DNA of 64,000 bases from Streptoverticillium olivoreticuli subsp. olivoreticuli (GTDB taxonomy: Bacteria; Actinomycetota; Actinomycetes; Streptomycetales; Streptomycetaceae), in assembly GCF_003391135.1 (NCBI RefSeq), contig NZ_CP031455.1:8583501-8647500 (forward strand), given 5' to 3'. The notes under the pieces were generated by a model. The model was not told the DNA's origin, did no database searches, and worked only from the letters and a program-made list of their open reading frames with translations. The stretch's first letter is position 1. Each line of letters starts with the position of its first letter. The translations under genes were made by a program, and so were the position numbers. This document shows, piece by piece, positions 8,213-17,519 of this stretch.

Positions 8213-9301
8213 TCACCCTGCCCTGCATACCTCTGGTGCGCTTTCCTTCAGGCCGAGCAGTCGGTAGTAGTTCTCCCCGAGGGCAATGTCACGGAAGGCG
8301 CGGTCGTCCAGTGCCTTGTTGATCCGGCTGGTGACCTCAAGCTCTTGCTCGTAGACGTGGTAGTCCTTGTCGCGCGAGGCCACGAAGTCGGTCCCGGGAA
8401 TGACCCTGGTCGGATACCGGTCGAAGAACGCGGCGTACTTCTGCCTGACTCCCGGCTTGCTGAAGTAGCTGTCCTCCAGCACCCGCCAGCTGAGGTCCAG
8501 TGTGAGATCCGGGTGCTCGTCCAGGAGCTTTTTCATGATTCCGATGTGCCGGTCGGGGTCCATGGTGGTGAGCTCCTTGGACAGGCCCATGTGGGCCCAC
8601 ACGATTTTGTTCCGCGGATACAGCCGGAGGGTCTCCTCCATCAGATGGAGATACTTCGTCTGCTCCGCGTCGCTCCCGAGATCCGAGTGGATGGTGATCG
8701 GAATCCCGCGGTCCCGCAGCACCTTCATGAACGGCGCCCAGTTCTTGATGTTCTCGCTCGTCGCAGGTGTGTGGTGGTTGGGGAAGAGCGCCTGCTTGAC
8801 GAGGTTCACCTCCCCCGCCCACCGGAACACCCCCGGGAACTCCTTGTCGTAGAGGGCGATTCCGGGCGGGATGGTCTCCGGGTGATTCAGGTCCATGAAG
8901 GTCATGGAGACGGCGAGTTCGGGGTCCCTGGGCTTCGTTTCCGCATAGTTCTCGGCGTTGGCGAAGTCGTTCTTCATGCTCGGTACCACGGGAGTGCCGG
9001 GACAGTTCAGGTAGTACGTGCAGCTGGAGTTCACCGGCAGCATCTGCCCGATGCCGTACATGCTCGCGTGCCGGACACCGCTCTTGTGCAGATACCCGGT
9101 GAGTTCCTCGAACGGAATCGCCTGCCCGCCGAACGGGCGGAAGTGCAGATGGCTGTCGACCTGCGAGGTGTAGGGCTCTCTCGCCCGGTCGAAGCACCCC
9201 GCCCCTGCCACGGCCGAACCCGCCCCCGCCGGGGAGGCGACGACGGCCACCGCCGTCAGTGCCGCACCGGCCACGCCGAGGCGCCTGCTGATTCCTGACA
9301 T
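8213..9301 (-). CDS. Secreted amidohydrolase-family (PF04909-like) protein
   Basis: 362 residues from ATG 9301, with GGAGG about 10 bases upstream. A Sec signal peptide covers residues 1-35 (RRLGVAGAALTAVAVVASPAGA). The mature protein begins with VDSHLHFRPFGGQ, the HxH metal motif of the amidohydrolase superfamily. It continues with IPITIHSDLGSD, NKIVWAHMGLSKE (metal His residues) and VIPGTDFVASRD (catalytic Asp region). It should be an exported metal-dependent hydrolase or decarboxylase-like enzyme; the substrate cannot be told. It is transcribed away from its left neighbour and convergent with the PhyH gene, with about 210 bases between. Confidence 0.85.
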   Translation of the reverse strand: MSGISRRLGVAGAALTAVAVVASPAGAGSAVAGAGCFDRAREPYTSQVDSHLHFRPFGGQAIPFEELTGYLHKSGVRHASMYGIGQMLPVNSSCTYYLNCPGTPVVPSMKNDFANAENYAETKPRDPELAVSMTFMDLNHPETIPPGIALYDKEFPGVFRWAGEVNLVKQALFPNHHTPATSENIKNWAPFMKVLRDRGIPITIHSDLGSDAEQTKYLHLMEETLRLYPRNKIVWAHMGLSKELTTMDPDRHIGIMKKLLDEHPDLTLDLSWRVLEDSYFSKPGVRQKYAAFFDRYPTRVIPGTDFVASRDKDYHVYEQELEVTSRINKALDDRAFRDIALGENYYRLLGLKESAPEVCRAG

Positions 9302-9716
9302 ACCGATGATGACCTCCGGCTGACACAGTCGCCTGTCGCGACCCGGGAACCGCAGTGGCCACTGGGATACGGCCACACGGGTCTTAGCAGCGTGCCCAGG
9401 TAACGGGCCCCGCAGCCTTGCCGCAGGTGCCCGGCGGAGGAGCGAAGTTGTTCGACCGGTCACCCGGATCCCCCGGTGCGGCCCGAGCGCTACCGCGTCA
9501 TTCGGAAAGTGTCCTTGCTGTGCCTCGCGCGTCTGCCTGGTTCTGTGAGGTTGCTGGTTTGTGGGCTGTGGGGTTCACAGGCTGTTTGAGCGGGCGGGCG
9601 GGGCTGGGCTGTGGGGTATGAGGCTGTGAGCCGTGCCCCCTTTTTTGGGGGTGCCCTATGGGTTTCGTCAAGGGAATCGAGGTGCTTTTCGGCGAGCCGC
9701 AGGGCAGCATGGCCTG
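9302..9716. other. Intergenic region, no gene seen
   Basis: 415 bases between divergent genes, so it must contain both promoters. A CCCCC-T6-GGGGG hairpin lies at about 9636-9651. No reading frame here looks like protein. Confidence 0.5.
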
Positions 9717-10199
9717 ATGCCTGACCTGCTGTGGGACGACGTCAAGAACTTCTTCGCTCCTGACCTGATGGGGTCGTTGCCGGACGTGCGCGTCCCGGGC
9801 ACTTCGGTGGTGGACTGGCAGGCAGTACTTGATCTGGTGAGATCTCAGGGGTGGTCGTGTGAGTACTCCGAGGACGGTGTTGCGGTCCGGCTGCCGGGGG
9901 CCGCGGAGATGCTGGCCCGCAGCGAGGGCGCCGACGCGGTGCTGCGGGTCTCGCCCGTCCCCGGGTTCCTGGTGATCTTCCGGGCGTACGAAGCCGGCTC
10001 GATCGACTTCGACGTCGATCTGCGGGAGTTGCAGGGCCAGGACGGTGCCGATGTGCTGTGCCGTCTGCTGCGGGCGATCGGACGCCGACTCGGCAAGCCG
10101 GTGCTGCTGACCCCGGAGTCCGATCCGCTCCACCCGGTTCTCGGCTTCGATGTAGGGGCCGACCGCGTGGTGCTGCTGGCAGACCCACAGTTCACGTGA
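9717..10199 (+). CDS. Conserved hypothetical protein
   Basis: 160 residues starting MPDLLWDDVKNFFAPDLMG. Soluble, acidic, with no signal or membrane segment. I recall similar Streptomyces proteins annotated only as hypothetical (the DWQAVLDLVRSQGW and FDVDLRELQGQ segments are characteristic). The segments resemble small immunity-type proteins of about 150-160 residues, but that is speculation. Its 3' end overlaps by 8 bases the end of an IS110 remnant on the opposite strand. Confidence 0.7.
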   Translation: MPDLLWDDVKNFFAPDLMGSLPDVRVPGTSVVDWQAVLDLVRSQGWSCEYSEDGVAVRLPGAAEMLARSEGADAVLRVSPVPGFLVIFRAYEAGSIDFDVDLRELQGQDGADVLCRLLRAIGRRLGKPVLLTPESDPLHPVLGFDVGADRVVLLADPQFT

Positions 10200-10715
10200 C
10201 CGGCGCTGGCCGGGACTCGTAGAAGGTGCCGTCGCGGAGCATCGCGAAGAGGACGTCGGCTCGGCGTCTGGCGAGGCAGAGGAGTGCTTGGGTGTGGTGC
10301 TTTCCCTGGGCGATCTTCTTGTCGTAGTAGATCCGGGATGCCGGGTCGGACAGGGCAGCGAACGCGGAGAGGAAGAATGCCCTCTTGAGCTGCTTGTTTC
10401 TTCTCCGGGAGGGTTGTTCGCCGCGGATGGAGGAGCCCGAGCTCCGGGTTGCCGGGGCGAGGCCCGCGTAGGCGGCGAGGTGGGCGGCGCAGGGGAAGCT
10501 GTCGGCGTCGCCGACGTCGATGAGGATCCTGGCCCCGGTCCTGACGCCGATCCCCGGCATGGACGTCAGGACCTTGGAAAGAGGGTGGGCATCCAGCAGT
10601 TCCTCGATCCGTGCTGCGACGAGTTTCCGCTGGTCAAGGACGGCGGTCAGCGAAGTGGCCAGGCTCGGGACGATCAGCGCGGCCGCGGCCGCGGCCGTCT
10701 CGGTGATGATTTGTC
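10192..10715 (-). pseudogene. IS110-family transposase, C-terminal remnant
   Basis: The minus strand encodes LIVPSLATSLTAVLDQRKLV and then LTSMPGIGVRTGARILIDVG, the Transposase_20 helix-hairpin-helix domain with the MPGIG signature. It ends with RRRNKQLKRAFFLSAFAAL and HTQALLCLARRRADVLFAML. The N-terminal DEDD catalytic half is absent; homology stops abruptly near 10715. Known for the family: site-specific transposition without terminal inverted repeats. Here it is a dead relic. Confidence 0.85.
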
Positions 10716-10827
10716 AGCGGGGGATCCGGCGGGGTTGCCGACGGCATCCGGTCCCTGCTCCGTCACCGGCCGGTTCCCCGTCCCGTGACGGTCATGGCTG
10801 GGTCCTGGTGATTGTTACGATCCAGCG

Positions 10828-11808
10828 ATGACGAGGGCGCATGTGGTGGCTGTACTGGCCTTTGATGGAATGGCGCCTTTCGAGCTGGGTGTGGTGGTGG
10901 AGGTCTTCGGTCTGTCCCGGCCCGAGCTGGGAGACCTGCCCTGGTACGAGCTGCGGGTGTGCGCCGAGGAGCCTGGTCGGGATCTGCGGGCGGTCGGTGG
11001 GTTCACGCTGCGTGCCGGGTACGGGCTTGATGTGCTGGCTGCGGCGGACACGGTGATCGTGCCGGGGGCGGCCGGGGCCGGGGCGGAGGTCTCGCCCGCC
11101 CTGGTGGAAGCGTTGCTGCGGGCCCACGCGCGGGGGGCGCGTCTGGTGTCGATCTGCTCGGGGGCGTTCGTGCTGGCCGCGGCCGGCTTGCTGGAGGGCC
11201 GGCGCGCCACCACCCACTGGCGCTACGCCCGTGCGCTTGCCGAACGGTATTCCGGGATCGAGGTCGATCCCGGCGTGCTGTATGTCGACAACGGTGATGT
11301 CCTCACCAGCGCGGGCAGCGCGGCCGGTATCGACCTGTGCCTTTACCTGGTCCGGGCCGATCACGGTGCGGCTGTGGCCAACGCGGTGGCGCGCCGTTTC
11401 GTCGTTCCGCCGCACCGCGAGGGCGGGCAGGCCCAGTTCATCGAGGCGGCGGTGGGAGAGATTGCCCCCGGGGACGACGGTGTCACGCGGAGCATGGACT
11501 GGGCGCTGCGTCATCTGTGCACACCTTTGTCCGTGCCTGTCCTGGCCCGGGTCGCGTGTATGTCGGAACGCTCGTATTTGAGGCATTTCGCCCGGCGTAA
11601 CGGTGTGAGTCCGATGCGTTGGGTCATTGCCCAGCGGGTGGCTGCCAGTCTGCCGTTGCTGGAGTCCGGCGAGGGCACTGTGGACGAGGTTGCCGCCGCG
11701 GTCGGTTTCGATACTGCCGCGACGTACCGGCACCACTTCACCCGCCAGATGCGTACGACGCCGACGGCCTATCGCAAGACGTTCACCCGCGTCCCCGCGC
11801 ACCCATAA
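10828..11808 (+). CDS. GlxA-like transcriptional regulator (DJ-1/PfpI plus AraC HTH)
   Basis: 326 residues. The N-terminal DJ-1/PfpI-like domain (about 1-170) has VAVLAFDGMAPFELGVVVEVF and the nucleophile-elbow segment LVSICSGAFVLAAAGLLEGRRATTHW. The C-terminal AraC-type double HTH (about 220-320) has MSERSYLRHFARRNGVSPM and VAAAVGFDTAATYRHHFTRQMRTTPTAYRK. Such proteins regulate catabolic or stress genes on sensing a small ligand with the DJ-1 domain. The next gene downstream, a rhodanese in the same direction 181 bases away, is a candidate target, but there is no direct evidence. Confidence 0.92.
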   Translation: MTRAHVVAVLAFDGMAPFELGVVVEVFGLSRPELGDLPWYELRVCAEEPGRDLRAVGGFTLRAGYGLDVLAAADTVIVPGAAGAGAEVSPALVEALLRAHARGARLVSICSGAFVLAAAGLLEGRRATTHWRYARALAERYSGIEVDPGVLYVDNGDVLTSAGSAAGIDLCLYLVRADHGAAVANAVARRFVVPPHREGGQAQFIEAAVGEIAPGDDGVTRSMDWALRHLCTPLSVPVLARVACMSERSYLRHFARRNGVSPMRWVIAQRVAASLPLLESGEGTVDEVAAAVGFDTAATYRHHFTRQMRTTPTAYRKTFTRVPAHP

Positions 11809-11989
11809 AGGTCGCTCCGCACGGCCATGAGGGTCACTCCGACGGCTGGCGGAATCTTGGCGGTCTCGGGCGTTTACGCCACTCGCAGGGCGGGCCCGGG
11901 GATCGGAGGATGGAGCCGTCGCCGGCCGGGGAAACCCGGAACGGCCCGCCGGACTCCGTCCCGACCAGCAGGAACAAGAGGTACTCCCC

Positions 11990-12475
11990 ATGTCTGCCAC
12001 CGCTTCCGCCAGGATCACCAGCGCCGTCCTGAGCGTGCCCGCCGCCGCCCCGGCCGAGGCCGCCGCCCACTACGCCGCCCGTCTCGCTTTCGAGGCAGAT
12101 GTCTCCGACGTCCACGCCGATCTGGCATCCGGCGCACCCGGCGTCGTGGTGGTCGACACCCGAAGCGATGCCGCCTGGGACCAGGGCCACATCCCCGGCG
12201 CCCTCCACATCCCCACCGCACGGATCACCGGCCTGGCACCGCAGTTGATCGACCCGGCCCTGACCGTGGTCACCTACTGCTGGGGCCCCGGCTGCAACGG
12301 CGCGACCCGCGCGGCGCTGGCCTTCGCCCGCCTCGGCTACCAGGTCAAGGAAATGCTCGGCGGTTTCGAGTACTGGGCACGCGAGGGCTTCGCCTACGAC
12401 TGCGCCACCGGTACCGAGCAGCGCCCTGTCGATGACCTGACTGCCCCGCGCTCGGGCATCTCCTGCGCGTGCTGA
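11990..12475 (+). CDS. Rhodanese-like domain protein
   Basis: 161 residues from ATG 11990 with AAGAGG upstream. A single rhodanese domain carries VVVVDTRSDAAWDQGHIPGA (CH2A motif region), the active-site loop TYCWGPGCNGATRAA with catalytic Cys near residue 97 and a second Cys near 102, and a closing EMLGGFEYWAREGF. Known chemistry: sulfur transfer from thiosulfate or a persulfide. The wide loop CWGPGC resembles rhodaneses fused to or paired with ArsR/GlxA regulators. The tail SGISCAC adds two more cysteines. Confidence 0.88.
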   Translation: MSATASARITSAVLSVPAAAPAEAAAHYAARLAFEADVSDVHADLASGAPGVVVVDTRSDAAWDQGHIPGALHIPTARITGLAPQLIDPALTVVTYCWGPGCNGATRAALAFARLGYQVKEMLGGFEYWAREGFAYDCATGTEQRPVDDLTAPRSGISCAC

Positions 12476-13128
12476 AGGACACCGCACGGCCGGGCGCCGT
12501 GATCCGCCGCGGCCGGCTTGCCGGCGGTGGCTCACCTGTGTGCCGTCCACGCTGTCTTCGGGTGCGCCGGACCCGTGCCCTCTGGTCTCGCTACCTGCCT
12601 GGGGGCTCGTGCTGTTGCCGGCACGTCCGTGAGCATGGTGCCACGGAGGCGAACCGGCCAGCTTCGCGGTCGGGCGGGGGCGGAAGCCTCTGTTCATCGT
12701 GGTCGCCGCCGGACAGCGCGGGGACTCGCCGGAGTTCGCGCCGGTCCTGGAGGACATCCGGGTGCCGTGAACGGGGCTGGGGTGCCCGGGCAGGTGCCCG
12801 GGCGAAGTCCGTGCGGACAAGGCGTGCGGTTCCCGGAAGGGCCGCGCCTGCCTGTGCAGTCCTGGGATCTGCTGCACGGTTCCCGGGTAGATGGACCAGA
12901 TCCGCAGCCGCGGGAGGTTCGGCTCACGGGGCGGCCGGCCGCCGAAGTCCGGCAAGGCCGACTGCCGCGGCGTCATGCGGGGGAATGCGGCATGAGCCGC
13001 CTCAGGAGGCACTGGGCCGTCGCCACCGGGTACGGCAGCCTTGCTGTCCGCTGCGAGCCGCCGTCTTCGTCGCAGCCGTCGACGAGTGGCTGTGACCGGC
13101 GTTTTCGCCAGGGGTGCGGGAGAGGCCG
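12476..13128 (+). other. Gap with a short C-terminal gene remnant
   Basis: 653 bases without an intact gene. At about 12640-12770 (plus) a frame reads FAVGRGRKPLFIVVAAGQRG and then DSPEFAPVLEDIRVP before TGA, which looks like the natural end of a lost protein. I cannot name the family. The rest looks non-coding. Confidence 0.4.
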
Positions 13129-13476
13129 TCAGCGGTGGCCGAGCACGTTGACCACTCGTCCGCCGGGGTCGCGGACGAAGAACCGCCGCACGCCCCACTC
13201 CTCGTCCTGCAGGGGGTGAATGATCTCCGCACCGCTCTTCCGCATGACTGCATATGCCGCGTCCACGTCGTCCACCTCGATGCTCATGTCGGGGGTGACG
13301 GGCGCGGTCTTGTCGCCGGTCATGATGCTGATCTGCGCTGCCGGGCTGGACGGGGAGGCGAGCGTCATGATCCAGCCGTGGTTCATGACTTCCTCGAAGC
13401 CCAGCAGGCCGTAGAACTCCCGGTTCTCCTGCGCGGCCTGCGACTGGATGTTGGGCACGACACGGCGAACGGCCAT
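13129..13476 (-). CDS. VOC-superfamily (glyoxalase/bleomycin-resistance-like) protein
   Basis: 115 residues in the typical beta-alpha-beta-beta-beta fold: VVPNIQSQAAQENREFYGLL at the start, SIEVDDVDAAYAVMRKSGAEI in the middle and FFVRDPGGRVVNVLGHR at the end, which carries the usual metal-site position. It probably acts as a small dimeric metal-dependent lyase, dioxygenase or drug-binding protein. Stand-alone gene between remnants. Confidence 0.85.
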   Translation of the reverse strand: MAVRRVVPNIQSQAAQENREFYGLLGFEEVMNHGWIMTLASPSSPAAQISIMTGDKTAPVTPDMSIEVDDVDAAYAVMRKSGAEIIHPLQDEEWGVRRFFVRDPGGRVVNVLGHR

Positions 13477-13592
13477 CGACGACTCCTGGTGGGAACAGAT
13501 CTGTCTCTGTGCTCCCCAGGAGTACTATGGCGCATCCGTCGCCGCACACAATTTTCGCGGCTCAGACAAGATTTTCGTAGCCGTTGATCGTT

Positions 13593-13930
13593 TCAGTTGA
13601 GCAGGATGCGGTGGCGGAGAAGGCGGTAGCCGGCGCGGCCGTCGGTCTGCCGCTTGAGCAGCTGATCTTGCTTATTGACGCCCCCGGTGTGCCCGTTGTG
13701 GTGACGCAGGGTCAGTGCCGCGTCGCTGGCGGCCCGGTCGCGTTCGAGGCCGGTGGCGAAGGAGTGCAGGAAAGGCAAGTCGGCGTCCCGGGCCCGGACA
13801 ATCCAGCCGGTCAGGGCCTCTGCATTGCCCGGAGAAGGGGACAGTGGGCGGGCGAACTCGCTCACCAGGGCGGAAAGGGAGGCCATCTCCGGGCAAGCCG
13901 CAGTGAGCTGGTTACGGAGGCCGCTCTCCT
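13593..13930 (-). pseudogene. ISL3-family transposase, C-terminal remnant
   Basis: The minus strand reads LTGWIVRARDADLPFLHSFA, then GLERDRAASDAALTLRHHN and finally QTDGRAGYRLLRHRILLN. This corresponds to the end of ISL3 transposases (LPxLHSFATGLERDxxAV... GRAGF.LLRHRILL). The conserved Glu-Gly-Val-Asn stretch appears as GGVNKQDQ, so catalytic Glu is lost. No other part of the element is present. Confidence 0.8.
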
Positions 13931-14285
13931 GGCGGACGAGGAGACTCCTCGCTTGCCAGCCAGGGAGTCTCGCTGTGTCATCTTTTTCTCCTTCGCTGGT
14001 GCGCAGGGTCTGGCCTGCGCGCATGGTGTGTCTTCTGCTGCAGTAGCAGCGGCGATTTCGCGGCATCCGGGCATGCGGCGGCTCGGCCCGGAAGGCAGCA
14101 GTGCGCTGTGGAGGGTCACGTTGTGACGTTGTCCGCCCGTGAGGTCGGTGCGGCTGCTCCGGTGCTGCCCGGCAACAGCCCCCAGAGGCACGGATATCCC
14201 GTGCTCATGGCCGGGCCGCCGGGTTCAGCCGGTTATGAGCGGCCGTGCGGACGCGACCGTGGTCCGTCGGCGGCGGATGCGCCGG

Positions 14286-15101
14286 TCAGGTGTTCCAGAT
14301 CCCTTGCTCCGCGGTCATCTTGACGTAGTCCTCGAAGGGCCGCGGGGCACGGCCCAGGACCCGCTCCACGCCGTCGCTCAGGTAGTCGTCCTCGCCCCGG
14401 CTGACCTGGTCGAGGAAGGCTCCGATGGCCTCCGCGTCCGCCGCCGGATGACCAGCAGCGGTCTGCTCGGCGGCGTAGTCGGTCGGGGTCTGGTGGCGGT
14501 GGGCGATACTGCGGCCCGTGGCCGTGCTGATGAGGGCGAGGGCCTCGGTGATCGACAGGGCCCGCGGGCCTGAGAGGTCGTAGGTCTGCCCGTGGTGGCC
14601 GTCTTCCGTGAGGGCGGCCACGGCCACGTCGGCGATGTCGTCCGCGTCGATGAAGGGTTCGCGGCCCTCCCTGGCCGGGGTCCGTACCTCGCCTTCCACC
14701 ACGCCGGGCAGGAAGAAGTCCGGTGCGGCGAAGTCCTGCGCGAACCAGCAGGGCCGCAGGACGGTCCATTCCAGGCCCGAGCCGCGCACGGCCGCCTCCG
14801 TGGGATGCGTCCCGTCCTGGTCGATGCCGCGTACCGAGAGCTGGACCAGGCGCCGGACGCCGGCCGCCTTGGCCCGGGTCACGAATGCCGCGCGCTCGTC
14901 CAGGCTGAGGGTCTCGGTCGGGACGAGGTACACCACCTCCGCGCCGGCGAGGGCCGTATCCCAGGTGGACCGGTCGGCCCAGTCGAAACGGGTGGCACCC
15001 GAGCGGGAGGCGGCACGTACACGGTGGCCGAGGGCGCGGAGGCGGGGGAGGACGCGGCTGCCGGTCTTGCCGGTGGCGCCGAGAACAAGGATCTCTGTCA
15101 T
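14286..15101 (-). CDS. NmrA-like NAD(P)-binding oxidoreductase
   Basis: 271 residues from ATG 15101. The atypical SDR/NmrA layout begins with the dinucleotide-binding MTEILVLGATGKTGSRVL. It continues with AEVVYLVPTETLSLDERAAF, RRLVQLSVRGIDQDGTHPTE and LEWTVLRPCWFAQDF; the C-terminal half includes DADDIADVAVAALTEDGHHG. Such proteins are NAD(P)H-dependent reductases or redox-sensing regulators. It is divergent from an AraC-type regulator 71 bases away, a frequent arrangement in which the regulator controls the reductase gene. Confidence 0.88.
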   Translation of the reverse strand: MTEILVLGATGKTGSRVLPRLRALGHRVRAASRSGATRFDWADRSTWDTALAGAEVVYLVPTETLSLDERAAFVTRAKAAGVRRLVQLSVRGIDQDGTHPTEAAVRGSGLEWTVLRPCWFAQDFAAPDFFLPGVVEGEVRTPAREGREPFIDADDIADVAVAALTEDGHHGQTYDLSGPRALSITEALALISTATGRSIAHRHQTPTDYAAEQTAAGHPAADAEAIGAFLDQVSRGEDDYLSDGVERVLGRAPRPFEDYVKMTAEQGIWNT

Positions 15102-15172
15102 GTCCCTCAGCCAACCAAATCGGAATGCCACGATCCATGGCTGAGGCGGCCAATTACATGTGAGATCGTTCC

Positions 15173-16153
15173 ATGATGGATCTCCTCGACGACTACCTCA
15201 CCGGCGTCCGGGCCCACGGCGCGCTGTTCTGCACCACGGTCAGCACCCCGCCCTGGGGGCTGCGCTTCACCGAGCCCGCACCACTCACCCTCGCCGCGAT
15301 GCTCCGCGGCCACGCGTGGATCGTGCCCACCGAGGGCGACCCGGTCGAGCTGCGCCAGGGCGACATCGCCCTGATCCGCACAGACCTGCCGTACAGCGTC
15401 GCCGACCACCCAGCCAGCTTTCCCCAGGTGCTCGTCGACGGCGACGACCGCTGCACCCTCACCGCCGACCCCGCCGCCCCTGGGCGCACCTGGCGGCAGA
15501 CCGGCCGCACCATCACCACCGACGACCACCCCACCGATCTCCTGGTCACCGCTGGCTACCGAGGCGGCGGCGACCTCTGCGCCCCCCTGCTCCGGACACT
15601 GCCGGCCTTCACCGTGGTGCACCCGGAGCAGGGCCTGGCATCCCTCCTCGGCCTGATCACCGACGAAGCCGACAGCGACAAACCCGGCCAGCAGGTCGTC
15701 CTGGACCGGTTCCTCGACCTGCTCCTTGTCCGCACCCTGCGGTCCTGGTTCGACCGCCCCGACGCCTCCCCGCCCACTGGGTACCGGGCCCTGGCCGACC
15801 CCGACATCGGCCATGTGCTGTGCCGGATCCACGAGGAACCGGCCCGGCCGTGGACGGTCGCCTCACTCGCCGGCGAGGCCGGTATGTCCCGCACTACCTT
15901 CGCCCGCCGGTTCACCGCGCTGGTGGGCCAGCCACCCCTGGCCTACCTCACCGGCTGGCGGATGGCCCTCGCCGCCGATCAGCTCCGCAAGCCGCAAGCA
16001 ACCGTCGCCGCCGTGGCCAGAGCAGTCGGCTACACCGACGGATTTGCCTTCAGCGCGGCCTTCAAACGCCTGCGCGGCATCAGCCCCTCCGCTCACCGCA
16101 GCGAAACACTCCCACAGCCCAGAGACCTTCCGACAACCCCGCCAGTAGGCTGA
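15173..16153 (+). CDS. AraC-family transcriptional regulator
   Basis: 326 residues. The N-terminal AraC-binding cupin (about 1-190; HAWIVPTEGDPVELRQGDIA) is followed by a C-terminal AraC double HTH (about 220-315: WTVASLAGEAGMSRTTFARR, VAAVARAVGYTDGFAFSAAF, KRLRGISPSAHR). It is divergent from the NmrA-like gene and probably regulates it. The stop TGA shares its A with the ATG of the next gene (TGATG at 16151-16155), so the downstream gene is translationally coupled. Confidence 0.9.
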   Translation: MMDLLDDYLTGVRAHGALFCTTVSTPPWGLRFTEPAPLTLAAMLRGHAWIVPTEGDPVELRQGDIALIRTDLPYSVADHPASFPQVLVDGDDRCTLTADPAAPGRTWRQTGRTITTDDHPTDLLVTAGYRGGGDLCAPLLRTLPAFTVVHPEQGLASLLGLITDEADSDKPGQQVVLDRFLDLLLVRTLRSWFDRPDASPPTGYRALADPDIGHVLCRIHEEPARPWTVASLAGEAGMSRTTFARRFTALVGQPPLAYLTGWRMALAADQLRKPQATVAAVARAVGYTDGFAFSAAFKRLRGISPSAHRSETLPQPRDLPTTPPVG

Positions 16154-16512
16154 TGGGGCCGGAGTGGCCTTCCGTGACGCCAATCTTGTCGAGCGCCGTC
16201 ACCGCCGACGATGTCCGCTCGGGGCAGTTCACCACCCGCGACGTCAACTACAGGCGCTGCCACGAGGAGTGCCTGCGCGAGGGCATCGACCTCCACATCG
16301 CGGTTGAGGTGGATGCCCTCACCCCCGGCCTGCTGCGGACCCGGCTGAACTACGCGATCGAGGCCCTGATCGACGACGTCCGGCAATGGAACATCGAGGC
16401 CCGCCTGGAAGAAGCCGAGCGGGAGCTCCTGCGTTCCCTGCAAGGGACAGTGGAGAAGACCGTTCGCCGCGCCACAGGCGAGCCGGCCGCCGAAAGCGAC
16501 GAGGACGAGTAG
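16153..16512 (+). CDS. Small protein of unknown function, coupled to AraC regulator
   Basis: 119 residues beginning MGPEWPSVTPILSSAVTADD. Mostly charged and predicted helical (EARLEEAERELLRSLQGTVE), with an acidic tail. No signal peptide or membrane segment. The overlapping TGATG start makes co-expression with the regulator likely. I do not recognise the family; it might be an accessory or unrelated small protein. Confidence 0.6.
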   Translation: MGPEWPSVTPILSSAVTADDVRSGQFTTRDVNYRRCHEECLREGIDLHIAVEVDALTPGLLRTRLNYAIEALIDDVRQWNIEARLEEAERELLRSLQGTVEKTVRRATGEPAAESDEDE

Positions 16513-16540
16513 GTCCCGTGCACCACATGTGTTGCATCCT

Positions 16541-17314
16541 CTACAGTGCTCGCGACCGCTCCTGAGCTGCGGAAACTCCCTCTGCACACTCGCGACGCCC
16601 CAGAGAAGACGCTATGCGGGACTTGCGTGCGATCCGGCGGTCCCGGACGCGTGCCGCTCGTGCCTCATCGGCGAGATAGGCCAGGTAGTGATACAGGCTG
16701 AGCGTCTCCTCCGCGCTCATCTCCGCGTATTGCGTGCAGGTCATGACGGTTTCCCGGAGAGCTTGCTCCTGGGGAACGCGTTCGCCGATGAGGTAGCTGT
16801 CGACTCGACGGGTGTGCTCTCCGAAGAGCAGCCACCGGGTCTCTTGCAGACCGGTTGCCTCGAGGACGCCGCGCAAGGCAGCGATGAAGCGCTGCTGTTC
16901 GTTCGGCACAGGGATCGTGACGGATGTGGCAGCGGGCTGCTTGTCGCGTTCTCCCTGCACCGCTTTGGTCAGGCGGCGGTATTGATCTCGCCACTCCAGG
17001 CCGGCTTTCCGTCCCTCATGGGCGGACGGAAGGCGGTAGATCCATCCCCAGTGAGGATCCTCGAGCAGGTCGGCGAGGCCCTCTTCCTCAAGAGGGTCGC
17101 CCACCCACCACTTGAGAAGAGTGGCGACTGTGGCCTGTGACGGCAGCCGGTTGCCTGACAGGGCCGCATACAGGGCGGCCCGGGAGGCCGTCCCCGACGA
17201 GCGGGCTGCGATGAAGGGCACGGACACCTTTCCGCGCCCGAGTTCGCGGAGATCGTAGGCGAAGGCCTGAAGAGCGCCTGCCTGAGGGTCGGGAATTCTC
17301 GGACGGGCTGGCAT
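16541..17314 (-). CDS. Streptomyces-type helix-turn-helix protein
   Basis: 257 residues. The N-terminal about 75 residues follow the pattern of Streptomyces Xre-like proteins: ALQAFAYDLRELGRGKVSVP, then SRAALYAALSGNRLPSQATV and LLKWWVGD, an HTH used for DNA recognition. The C-terminal half is helical with no known enzymatic motif (EETLSLYHYLAYLADEARAA, then a basic tail). A regulatory role is inferred from the HTH alone. It is convergent with the small gene at 16153; upstream lies a non-coding stretch with a hairpin. Confidence 0.7.
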   Translation of the reverse strand: MPARPRIPDPQAGALQAFAYDLRELGRGKVSVPFIAARSSGTASRAALYAALSGNRLPSQATVATLLKWWVGDPLEEEGLADLLEDPHWGWIYRLPSAHEGRKAGLEWRDQYRRLTKAVQGERDKQPAATSVTIPVPNEQQRFIAALRGVLEATGLQETRWLLFGEHTRRVDSYLIGERVPQEQALRETVMTCTQYAEMSAEETLSLYHYLAYLADEARAARVRDRRIARKSRIASSLGRRECAEGVSAAQERSRAL

Positions 17315-17519
17315 CTGTCCCCACCTCTCCTGTGATGCTGTCCATGAAGTATCGCGACGTCTTTCTACAGCACAGGCCTGTCAGCGGGGCTCGGTACGCT
17401 TCTCATGTGACGACAACAACCGTGCCAAGCAGTCGAGTTCGTGGACGTGCTTGCCGGTGCCGCGCCAACGGGTCTGCCATCACGCGTAGTCCGCACGGTC
17501 TCCAGCGCCCGGAGGTGAC

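Noticed and set aside
9636..9651. CCCCC-T6-GGGGG hairpin as a terminator
   Set aside because: Short stem, T tract in the loop rather than after it, and it lies between divergent genes where a terminator is not expected.
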